Assembly (NCBI RefSeq): GCF_009789075.1
Contig: NZ_WNXQ01000009.1
Location: forward strand, 82,319 to 146,318
Direction: 5' to 3'
Source of the DNA: Pseudooceanicola pacificus
GTDB taxonomy: Bacteria > Pseudomonadota > Alphaproteobacteria > Rhodobacterales > Rhodobacteraceae
DNA length: 64,000 bases
The notes under the pieces were generated by a model. That model saw nothing but the letters and a program-made list of their open reading frames with translations. It was not told the origin of the DNA and did no database searches. The position numbers and the translations under genes are program-made. Shown here piece after piece: positions 54,186 to 64,000 of the stretch (position 1 is the first letter of the stretch; each line of letters begins with the position of its first letter).

Positions 54186-55160
54186 ATGCTCGGCTTCGTG
54201 ATCCAGCGTTTTCTGCAGGCCGTCGTCGTCATGGCGGTGATGTCGGTGATCGTCTTCTGCGGCGTCTATGCCATCGGAAATCCGGTCGACATCGTCATCC
54301 CCCCCGATGCGACGCAGGACATCCGCGCGGCGACCATCGCCAAGCTGGGCCTCGATAAGCCGCTGTGGGAACAGTATTTCCTGTTTGTCGGCAACCTTCT
54401 GCAAGGCGATTTCGGGCGCAGCTTCGTCTACAACATCCCGGTGCTGGACCTGATCGGCGGGCGGCTGCCCGCGACGCTGGAGCTGGTTCTGACCTCGGTG
54501 CTGACCGCCACGGTGCTGGGCGTGTCGCTTGGCATCTACGCGGGCTACCGGCCCGACGGGTGGCTGGCCAAGACCATCATGGCGGTGTCGGTGCTGGGCT
54601 TTTCGGTCCCGTCGTTCTGGGTCGGGCTGATCCTGATCCTGACCTTCGCGGTGAACCTCGGCTGGCTGCCCGCCGGGGGCCGGGGCGCCACGGTCACGGT
54701 GCTGGGCGTGCCGTGGTCCTTCCTCACGCTCGACGGGCTGAGCCATATCGTGCTGCCGGCGATCAACCTCGCGCTGTTCAAGTTGGCGATGATGATCCGC
54801 CTGGCACGCGCCGGAACACGGGAAATCATGCTGACCGACACGATCAAGTTTGCCCGCGCCGCCGGGATCTCCGAAAGCGTGATCCTGCGCCGGCACCTGC
54901 TGAAGCTGATCTCGATCCCGATCATCACCGTCTTCGGGCTGGAGCTCGGCTCGACCCTCGCCTTTGCCGTGGTGACCGAGACGATCTTTTCCTGGCCCGG
55001 CGTCGGCAAGCTGATCATCGACTCGATCGCGGTGCTGGACCGGCCGGTGATGGTTGCCTACCTGATCCTCGTCGCCTTTCTCTTCGTCACGATCAACTTC
55101 ACGGTGGACCTCGTCTTTGCCCTGATCGACCCGCGCGTGCGGGCGGGGGCGCGGGCATGA
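54186..55160 (+). CDS. Peptide-type ABC transporter permease (DppB family)
   Basis: 324-residue inner-membrane permease with six helices. It begins MLGFVIQRFLQAVVVMAVMS, the DppB N-terminal helix, and the EAA-like loop is TIKFARAAGISESVILRRHLL. ETIFSWPGVGKL near the C-terminus is diagnostic. Its stop overlaps the next permease (ATGA). Confidence 0.94.
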   Translation: MLGFVIQRFLQAVVVMAVMSVIVFCGVYAIGNPVDIVIPPDATQDIRAATIAKLGLDKPLWEQYFLFVGNLLQGDFGRSFVYNIPVLDLIGGRLPATLELVLTSVLTATVLGVSLGIYAGYRPDGWLAKTIMAVSVLGFSVPSFWVGLILILTFAVNLGWLPAGGRGATVTVLGVPWSFLTLDGLSHIVLPAINLALFKLAMMIRLARAGTREIMLTDTIKFARAAGISESVILRRHLLKLISIPIITVFGLELGSTLAFAVVTETIFSWPGVGKLIIDSIAVLDRPVMVAYLILVAFLFVTINFTVDLVFALIDPRVRAGARA

Positions 55161-56022
55161 TGCTGCTGCGCCGGTTCTGGGCCGAATTCCGCGAGAACCG
55201 CATCGCCCTGGCCGCGCTGGTCGTGGTGGTCCTGGTCTCGCTCCTGGCCGTCTTTGCCCCGCTGATCACGCCGCAGAACCCCTATGACATGACCGGGCTG
55301 TCGCTGATGGACGCCCGCCGCCCGCCGGGCTTTGTGGGGTCGGGCGGCTATACCCACCTGCTGGGCACCGATCCGCAGGGGCGCGACCTGCTGTCGGCGA
55401 TCCTTTACGGGCTGCGGATTTCGATCCAGATCGGGCTGGCCGCGGGGCTGGTGGCGCTGACCATCGGCGCAACGCTGGGGATCCTGGCCGCCTATGCGGG
55501 CGGGCGGATCGAGATGCTGATCATGCGCGTCGTCGATCTGCAGCTCAGCTTTCCCGCGATCCTGCTGGCGTTGGTGCTGGTGGCCCTGCTGGGGCAGGGC
55601 AAGGCGCAGCTGATCGGCGCGCTGGTCGCCGCGCAATACGCCTATTTCGCCCGCACCGCCTATGGCGCGGCCACATCGGAACGGCGCAAGGATTACATCG
55701 AGGCCGCCCGCGCCACGCCGCTGGCGCCCTCCCGCGTGATCCTGCGCCATCTGCTGCCGAACTGCACCCCGCCGCTGATCGTGGTGGCGACGGTTCAGAT
55801 CGCCAACTCGATCTCGCTTGAGGCGACGCTGTCCTTCCTCGGCCTCGGCCTGCCGGTGACCGAACCGTCGCTGGGCATGCTGATCTCAAACGGGTTTCCC
55901 TACATGATGTCGGGGCGTTACTGGATCTCGGTCTACCCGGGCGTGGCGCTGATCGTGCTGATCGTGGCCATCAACATCGTTGGCGACCAGATCCGCGACC
56001 AGTTCAACCCGAGGCTGCGCAA

Positions 56023-56026
<4 letters not shown>
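55157..56026 (+). CDS. Peptide-type ABC transporter permease (DppC family)
   Basis: 289-residue permease. N-terminal RRFWAEFRENRIALAALVVV, then HLLGTDPQGRDLLSAILYG (the DppC hallmark), a EAA loop EAARATPLAPSRVILRHLLPN, and ATLSFLGLGLP. It ends GDQIRDQFNPRLRK. It is coupled to both neighbours by ATGA overlaps. Confidence 0.95.
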
Positions 56027-56987
<961 letters not shown>

Positions 56988-56991
<4 letters not shown>

Positions 56992-57986
56992 GCTTTCTGA
57001 GCGTCGACCGCGTGACCCGCCGCTTCGGCCCGACCCTGAGCCTGGGCGAAAAGATCGCCGCCAGGCTGGGCGCCGATGTCGAAACCCGGGCGGTGCAGGC
57101 CGTGAACGACGTGACGCTGGCGGTCGAAAAGGGGCGCACCCTGGGCCTGGTCGGGGAATCCGGCTGCGGGAAGTCCACCCTGGGCCGGGTGATCGCCGGG
57201 ATCCTCGCGCCGTCCGAAGGGGCGGTGCTGCTGGACGGCCAGCCGGTGATGCAGGGCACGAACAAGGTCACGACCCGGGTGCAGACGGTGTTTCAGGACC
57301 CGTTTGCCAGCCTCGATCCCCGGATGAAGGTGGGCGAGGCGGTGGCCGAGGGCCCGATTGCCCACGGGCTGACCGCCCGGGCGCAGGCGGCGGAGTATGT
57401 CGCCGGCTGGTTCGCCCGCGTCGGGCTGGATCCGGCCTGGGCCGAGCGCTATCCGCACCAGTTTTCGGGCGGGCAGCGCCAGCGGATCGCCATCGCCCGC
57501 GCACTGGCCATGCAGCCCGACCTGCTGATCTGTGACGAGCCGGTCGCCTCGCTCGACGTGTCGATCCAGGCGCAGATCATCAACCTGTTCCTCGACCTGC
57601 GGCGCGACCTCGGGCTGACCTGCGTCTTCATCTCGCACGATCTGAGCGTGGTGCGTCACATCTGCGACCGCATGGCGGTGATGTACCTTGGCCGCATCGT
57701 CGAGGAGGGCGAAACCGGCGCGGTGTTCGACAGCCCCGCGCATCCCTACACCCGCGCGCTGCTGGCCTCGGTCCCCGAGCTTGTGCTGGATGGCGAGGAA
57801 CTCGTGCGCTTCGCCCCGATCCAAGGCGAGGTGCCGTCGCCCTACGATCCCCCCGCGGGCTGTCACTACAACCCGCGCTGCCCCTTCGCGCAGGATCGCT
57901 GCCGCGCCGAGGCCCCGGCGCTGCGCCTCTTGCCGAACGGCCGCCACGCCGCCTGCCATTTCGCCGAAGAGCTTCCGGCGGGCTGA
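56988..57986 (+). CDS. Peptide-type ABC transporter ATP-binding protein (DppF family)
   Basis: 332 residues. Walker A GESGCGKS, FQDPFASLDPRM, signature FSGGQRQR, LLICDEPVASLDVS, ISHDLSVV, and a C-terminal CHYNPRCPFAQDRC cluster. It completes a full SBP-B-C-D-F transporter. The 121 bp after it, before the convergent LysR gene, hold a 6-bp-stem hairpin (CGGCGG/CCGCCG near 58018-58036) without a T-run. Confidence 0.94.
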
Positions 57987-58107
57987 CCGGGCCGCGATCG
58001 TGCAAGCGCCCTGCGACACGGCGGGCCCAAGCCGCCGGGGCCGCCGGGGCAGCATATCGTGACACCCCACCGCCCTGCGCGGGCGATCGGCCGCACGGCC
58101 TGCAAGG

Positions 58108-59004
58108 TCAGGCCCAGATGCCTTGCAACTCTGCCCCCAGCCAGGCGCGGAAGGTGATGAAACTCGCCAGCCCCTCCGCCCGGTCCGGGTAGATCAGCGT
58201 ATAGGCCTGCCCGGTTTCCAGCTCGCGCTCCGTCGCCTTGACCAGCCGGCGCGCGCGCAGCGGTTCGCGCGCCAGGATCTCGGGCACCAGCGCCACGCCC
58301 AGCCCGGCGATGGCCGCATCGATCACCATGTCGAAATGGTCGAACCGCGCGCCCCGCAGGATGCGGCGCGGGTCCAGGCTGGCATGGCGGAACCAGTCCA
58401 GCCACAGGCTGGGCCGGGTGGTCTGCTGCAGCAGGGGCAGGGCCAGCAGATCCTCGTCGCGCAAATGCCCGCGCCCGACCAGCGAGGGCGCGGCCACGGT
58501 CACCATCGTCTCGTCCAGCAGATGCAGGTGGTTGGCGCCCCCGGTGCGGTGCTGGCTGCGCTGGATCGCCAGGTCGAACGGCTCGGTGCGGAAATCCACC
58601 GGGTCCAGCCGCGCCGCCATGTCGACGCTGGTGCCCGGCGCCGCCGACAGGAAGGACCCCAGCCGCGGGATCAGCCAGGCCCGGCCGAAGGTCGGCAGCA
58701 CCGCCATGCGCAGCACCGCCGACTGCCCGCCAAAGGCCATCACGCTCACCGCCGCCTCGTTCAGCCGCGCCAGCAGCGCCTCGGCCTCGGGGCGGAAGGC
58801 GCGGCCCGCGTCCGACAGGGCCATCCGCTGCCGCTCGCGCAGGAAGAGCGCAACGCCCAGCCGGTCCTCCAGCGTGCCGATGGAGCGGCTGACGGCGGAT
58901 TGCGTCAGGTTCAGCGCGCGCGCCGCCAGATGGGTGGTGCCCGCCTGGGCCAATGCGCAGAACGCTTCAAGTTCGCGGATCGTCGGTATGTATGACTGCG
59001 GCAT
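58108..59004 (-). CDS. LysR-family regulator (probable glutaryl-CoA dehydrogenase regulator)
   Basis: 298 residues. N-terminal HTH IRELEAFCALAQAGTTHLAA with SAVSRSIGTLEDRLGVALFL; effector domain from about residue 90 (AVLPTFGRAWLIPRLGSFLS). It is divergent from gcdH over a 129-bp spacer with a textbook LysR palindrome, so control of gcdH is likely, as with GcdR regulators in other proteobacteria. Ligand is unknown; glutarate or glutaryl-CoA are candidates. Confidence 0.9.
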   Translation of the reverse strand: MPQSYIPTIRELEAFCALAQAGTTHLAARALNLTQSAVSRSIGTLEDRLGVALFLRERQRMALSDAGRAFRPEAEALLARLNEAAVSVMAFGGQSAVLRMAVLPTFGRAWLIPRLGSFLSAAPGTSVDMAARLDPVDFRTEPFDLAIQRSQHRTGGANHLHLLDETMVTVAAPSLVGRGHLRDEDLLALPLLQQTTRPSLWLDWFRHASLDPRRILRGARFDHFDMVIDAAIAGLGVALVPEILAREPLRARRLVKATERELETGQAYTLIYPDRAEGLASFITFRAWLGAELQGIWA

Positions 59005-59015
59005 GACCTCGCCTG

Positions 59016-59034
59016 TGATGAGTGAATCTCATCA
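59016..59034. promoter_or_regulatory. LysR box upstream of gcdH
   Basis: Perfect 7-bp-arm palindrome TGATGAG (59016-59022), TGAAT, CTCATCA (59028-59034), containing T-N11-A (TGAG to CTCA). It starts 12 bp before the lysR start and 100 bp before gcdH, the classical regulatory-binding-site position. Confidence 0.75.
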
Positions 59035-59133
59035 ACCTTTCGCCAATCCTTGTTAGCCTTTCACCTGCCGCTCGGCTAGTCTCTGGCTCGAAACGACTGC
59101 AAGGGGCCGAAAGGCCCGCCACGGAGGACCGCC

Positions 59134-60360
<1,227 letters not shown>

Positions 60361-60365
60361 CCCGA

Positions 60366-60392
60366 GGGGCCGGGCGCGCCCCGGCCCCTTTG
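60366..60392 (+). terminator. Intrinsic terminator of gcdH
   Basis: Perfect 9-bp stem GGGGCCGGG (60366-60374) / CCCGGCCCC (60380-60388) with loop CGCGC, followed by TTTG. It begins 6 bp after the stop codon. Confidence 0.75.
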
Positions 60393-60460
60393 TCCGCCCC
60401 CGGGCCCCGGGCGCGCCAGGCGCCGCCCGGACCCGGGGCCGGGCCCACCCAATCCCCTTT

Positions 60461-60538
60461 GCCCGACACCGGGCCCCTGGGCGCATGCCCGACACCGGGC
60501 CCCCAGGGCGCATGCCCGAAACCGGGCCGCAGGGCGCA
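60461..60538. repeat. Tandem repeat, about three 26-27-bp units
   Basis: Units at 60461-60486, 60487-60513 and 60514-60538 share GCCCGACACCGGGCC and a G-rich second half ending GGGCGCA. They differ by single bases and one indel, so the array is older than the perfect 7-bp one. Each unit contains an inverted CCCG/CGGG arm pair. Confidence 0.75.
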
Positions 60539-60585
60539 GCCCGGCGCCCTGGTCTGACCCGCAGGGCCAGCGCGCAGCCCGCCTG

Positions 60586-60653
60586 CTTCCTCTGGCCCAA
60601 AATATCCTCGGGGGAATCGGCCGCAGGCCGATGGGGGCAGACAGCCCCCTGCC
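60586..60653 (-). repeat. Dispersed intergenic 3' element, copy 3
   Basis: On the minus strand it reads GGCAGGGGGCTGTCTGCCCC, then a perfect hairpin ATCGGCC/GGCCGAT (loop TGC), then CCCCCGAGGATATT and the box GGATATTT-NN-GGCCAGAGGAAG (genome 60607 down to 60586). Nearly identical to copy 1, but the second stem is one pair shorter on both sides. It lies about 200 nt past the P450 stop in the same sense. Confidence 0.85.
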
Positions 60654-60854
60654 ACCTCTACCTCCCGCGCAGCCCGCCTGGGCAGAGCGATACCGACCCC
60701 TTTCCCCGTCGCCGGGGCAGGGCGGTCTGTCCGGATTTTACCCTTACGCAAGCGGACCTGTCTCGCCCCGCCGGACCCCCCTGATGTCCGACCGGAGGGA
60801 GCCGCCTTACCCCACCGAAGGGCCGGGAGCCGCCTCACCCCGCCCGGCCGCGCC

Positions 60855-62240
60855 TCACCGCGCCTCGGCCTCCAGCCAGACCCCGCCCTCGGGCCGCAGC
60901 GTCAGGATCATCACCGGCTTCGGATCGCGCCCGGGCACCGCGCGGAACCGGAACCGCGACAGCAGCGTCGCCAGGATGATCACCGCCTCCTGCACCGCGA
61001 AACTCGCCCCGATGCAGATCCGCGGCCCGTCGCCGAAGGGCAGGTAGGCATAGCGGTCGATGGCCTTGCGATCCAGGAACCGGTCGGGGCGGAAGGCATC
61101 CGCATCCTCCCACAGCAGGCGGTTCCGGTGCAGCGCATAGATCGGCAGGATCACCGTGTCCCCGGCCCGCACCTCGCGTCCGCCCAGCTCGTCCTTCACC
61201 CGCGCCGTGCGCGATACCATCGCCGCCGGGGGGTAAAGCCGCAGCGCCTCGTCCACCACCCGGCGGACCTGCTCCAGCTTCGGCACATCGTCCGCCCCCG
61301 CCAGCCGCCCGCCGAGGACCGTCCGCGCCTCCTCTGCCGCCGCCTCCTGCACCGCCGGGTCGAAGGCGCAGAGGTAGAGCGACCAGGCCAGGGTCAGCGC
61401 CGTGGTCTCATGCCCCGCGACGATGAAGGTCAGCAGGTTGTCGCGCAGCCCGGCAGTGTCCATCCGCCGCCCGCTTTCCGGATCGGTCCCGGCCAGCAGC
61501 AGGTCCAGCAGGTCGGGCACGCCCGCGGGGCCGCGCGCGCGGCGCGCCTCGATCGCCTCGTCCGCGACCTGGCGCATGCGGACCATCGCCGGTCCCGACA
61601 GCACCCGCCCCGGGCGCGGGATCCAGTCCGGCACCCCCAGCATGTCGAAAAGCGAAACCCGCCCCGCCGCAGCCATGTAGCCGTCGATGGCGCGGTGCAC
61701 CGTGTCCCGCTCGAACCCCGTGCCGCCGCCGGAAAAGGTCACCTCGGCGATCACGTCGAAGGTGGCGCGCGTCATCTCGTCCATCATGTCGACCGCCCGC
61801 GGCCCGGCCCCCGCGATCCGGTCGCAGGCGCGCCCCGCCGCCGCGCTCATCACCGGCGCCAGGGCCGAGACGTTGCGATGCGTGAACACCGGCGCCACCG
61901 TGCGGCGCTGCCAGCGCCAGTCCGCCCCCTCGGCGACGAAGAGGCTGTTGCCGATGGCCGGGCGCAGCAGGTTCTTGGTGGCCCGGCTCTTGGGATAGTC
62001 CTCGGTCCGTTCCAGCAGGACCCGGCGCAGCGCGCCCGGGTCCATCACCATATGCCAGCGCATCCCGGTCTTGCCCGAGACCATCGGTTGTTTCACCGCG
62101 ATTTCGGGGATGATCGACAGCAGGTTCTCGCGCGCCGCGCCCAGGCTCGCCAGCAGGCCCAGCGGGCGGGTCACCAGCGGGACGCGGACGGGCAGGGCGG
62201 TCGTCTCTGCGGGGGTCAGGGTCTGAACTGTCATGGGCAT
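60855..62240 (-). CDS. Cytochrome P450
   Basis: 461-residue soluble-type P450. I-helix oxygen-binding motif AGHETT, K-helix ExxR as EALRLYPPA, and the heme loop FGDGPRICIGASFAVQEA with the axial Cys are all present, so the enzyme is intact. The sequence resembles the large bacterial class that includes fatty-acid and terpene hydroxylases; the substrate cannot be assigned. AAGGAG lies three bases before ATG 62240 but nine before ATG 62234, so the latter may be used. No ferredoxin partner gene is adjacent. Confidence 0.94.
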   Translation of the reverse strand: MPMTVQTLTPAETTALPVRVPLVTRPLGLLASLGAARENLLSIIPEIAVKQPMVSGKTGMRWHMVMDPGALRRVLLERTEDYPKSRATKNLLRPAIGNSLFVAEGADWRWQRRTVAPVFTHRNVSALAPVMSAAAGRACDRIAGAGPRAVDMMDEMTRATFDVIAEVTFSGGGTGFERDTVHRAIDGYMAAAGRVSLFDMLGVPDWIPRPGRVLSGPAMVRMRQVADEAIEARRARGPAGVPDLLDLLLAGTDPESGRRMDTAGLRDNLLTFIVAGHETTALTLAWSLYLCAFDPAVQEAAAEEARTVLGGRLAGADDVPKLEQVRRVVDEALRLYPPAAMVSRTARVKDELGGREVRAGDTVILPIYALHRNRLLWEDADAFRPDRFLDRKAIDRYAYLPFGDGPRICIGASFAVQEAVIILATLLSRFRFRAVPGRDPKPVMILTLRPEGGVWLEAEAR

Positions 62241-62377
62241 GTGCTCCTTGCCCTGCCAAGATAGTCCGGGCGGCGGGCTGACCCAAGATCAAGCGGCGAT
62301 CGGGCGCAGCATGACGCCCTCGTGATTGCCAAAAGGGCGGGCCATGCTGTATCGGGGACCGACCGCAGAAAAGGACC

Positions 62378-63181
62378 GTGGACTTGCGTTATCTGATCGT
62401 TGCCGCCCTTGCCCTGATGGCCGCCTGCACGAACTCGGCCGATCTGGACGAGCCGCCCGTCGATCTGGGGAACTTCCTGCTCGGCCATAACGTCGTTGTC
62501 GCCAGCAAGGCACAGAAGGGTCCGCTCTCGCGCGAGGCCACGCCGGACGAATGGGTCGCCTCGCTCAAATCCGCCATTGGCGAACGGTTCGGGCGCTATG
62601 ACGGCACGAATTACTACCATATCGGCGTCAGCGTCGAAGGTTACGTGATCGCCCAGCCCGGCATTCCGCTTGTGCTTTCGCCCAAGTCGATCCTGATCGT
62701 CAACCTGACGGTCTGGGACGATGCGCAGAACCGCAAGCTGACCGACAAACCCAAGCAGATCACCGTCTTCGAATCCCTTTCCGGCGGCACGCTGGTGGGC
62801 ACGGGTTACACCATGTCCAAGGAAGAGCAGATGAAGAACCTGTCGATGAACGCGGCCAAGGCGATCCAGAATTTCCTGGTCGAGAACCGCGAATGGTTCG
62901 GGCCCGACAAGATGCCGCCGCCGAAACCGGCGGGCCGGGCGCCCCAGCCCCTGGCCGCTCCGGCCGGGGATGGCGCGGCACCCGCGCCTGCGGCCGGCAC
63001 TGCGGCGGCCCCCGTCGCCGGCCCCGTCACCGGCCCCGTCACCGCGCCCGTGGCCGCCCCCGTGACATCGACCCTCCCGCCGGCGAATGCGGTGCCTGCG
63101 ACCTCTCCGGCGGCGCAGGTCTTTGCCCCGATCGAGGAACCGGACGTGATCGGCCCCGCAGGCAGCGCGTCTGGCGGGTGA
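62378..63181 (+). CDS. Probable outer-membrane-anchored lipoprotein with Pro/Ala-rich tail
   Basis: 267 residues from GTG 62378, with AAAAGGA upstream. The leader ends in a lipobox (LALMAAC, Cys17), so the protein is probably lipidated. A folded region of about 150 residues (for example YYHIGVSVEGYVIAQPGIP, KQITVFESLSGG) is followed by a low-complexity Ala/Pro/Val tail (repeats of GPVT and APVA), probably extended. No known family is recognised. It is immediately upstream of tuf but likely separate. Confidence 0.8.
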   Translation: MDLRYLIVAALALMAACTNSADLDEPPVDLGNFLLGHNVVVASKAQKGPLSREATPDEWVASLKSAIGERFGRYDGTNYYHIGVSVEGYVIAQPGIPLVLSPKSILIVNLTVWDDAQNRKLTDKPKQITVFESLSGGTLVGTGYTMSKEEQMKNLSMNAAKAIQNFLVENREWFGPDKMPPPKPAGRAPQPLAAPAGDGAAPAPAAGTAAAPVAGPVTGPVTAPVAAPVTSTLPPANAVPATSPAAQVFAPIEEPDVIGPAGSASGG

Positions 63182-63207
63182 TCACGACGCCTTGCGCTTG
63201 ATTTTCC

Positions 63208-63234
63208 CCGCGCGAGTCAATAAACGGCGCGCGG
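63208..63234 (+). other. Hairpin in the tuf leader region
   Basis: CCGCGCG (63208-63214) and CGCGCGG (63228-63234) enclose an AT-richer 13-nt loop containing AATAAA. It could end the lipoprotein transcript or lie in the tuf promoter. There is no T-run. Confidence 0.35.
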
Positions 63235-63294
63235 AGACGAAACGGGCCATGTCATAGGGACATCCGGCCCCCCAACCACGAGGCGCCTTGAACA

Positions 63295-64000
<706 letters not shown>

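Larger units (their letters stand above)
60361..60854. other. 494-bp repeat-rich intergenic region
   Basis: Between convergent gcdH and the P450. Holds, in order, the gcdH terminator, three degenerate 26-27-bp tandem repeats (60461-60538), and copy 3 of the dispersed 3' element (60586-60653). The rest is extremely GC-rich. No gene is called. Confidence 0.7.

Overview
The window is about 64 kb of high-GC DNA (strong G/C preference at third codon positions) from an alphaproteobacterium, almost certainly a member of the Rhodobacterales (Roseobacter/Paracoccaceae type). The evidence is the choline-O-sulfate/choline/betaine locus with ChoXWV, the rpsU-COQ9 divergent pair, a DUF1013/TrcR cell-cycle regulator, the dnaX-ybaB-recR block and the Rhizobium/Rhodobacter-like protein sequences. 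It looks chromosomal: no integrase, transposase, phage gene, CRISPR, rRNA or tRNA was seen. Genes are dense, and many neighbours overlap by 1-4 nt.

Region by region. (1) 1-9.8 kb: the end of a peptide-type ABC transporter (permease tail plus two ATPases), a GNAT acetyltransferase, a phosphonate-monoester-hydrolase-like member of the sulfatase superfamily, a 17-copy heptanucleotide array, then phnW-phnA-phnY for 2-aminoethylphosphonate breakdown with a divergent LysR regulator. (2) 10-21.2 kb: a complete choline regulon. betI, choline sulfatase betC, a BCCT transporter, a Usp protein, betB, a glutathione transferase and betA lie on the minus strand; the high-affinity choline ABC transporter choXWV lies on the plus strand; a BetI-type palindrome lies between. 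(3) 21.4-38.2 kb: housekeeping genes. hemE, a WYL regulator, hemC, fructose-1,6-bisphosphatase, rpe, a membrane protein, rpsU, COQ9, quinone oxidoreductase, RNase T2, trcR, an ArsR regulator divergent from a NIPSNAP protein, a FAD oxidoreductase, and recR/membrane protein/ybaB/dnaX. (4) 38.4-44.1 kb: an iron module (imelysin, bfd, bfr, di-heme DUF1111, second imelysin, DUF1513). (5) 44.1-58 kb: an acyl-CoA dehydrogenase/CoA-ligase pair, then a six-gene overlapping catabolic operon (MarR, creatininase-like, ketopantoate-reductase-like, SDR, M20 peptidase, EamA exporter) divergent from a complete peptide-type ABC transporter, with two near-identical operators between them. (6) 58-64 kb: LysR and glutaryl-CoA dehydrogenase, a cytochrome P450, a lipoprotein, and the start of tuf.

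How they work together. Region 1 is a plausible phosphonate-scavenging island in which two alkaline-phosphatase-superfamily hydrolases could act in series. Region 2 converts choline-O-sulfate to choline and then glycine betaine. Region 4 joins periplasmic iron acquisition to ferritin storage and release. The MarR operon is the least understood system here: its co-transcription, shared operators and transporter predict one substrate whose identity I cannot read from sequence.

Non-coding signals include a dispersed intergenic element found three times, always downstream of and in the same sense as a gene, with a compensatory base-pair change between two copies. There are also perfect 9-bp hairpins immediately after both solute-binding-protein genes, several intrinsic terminators and several operator-like palindromes.
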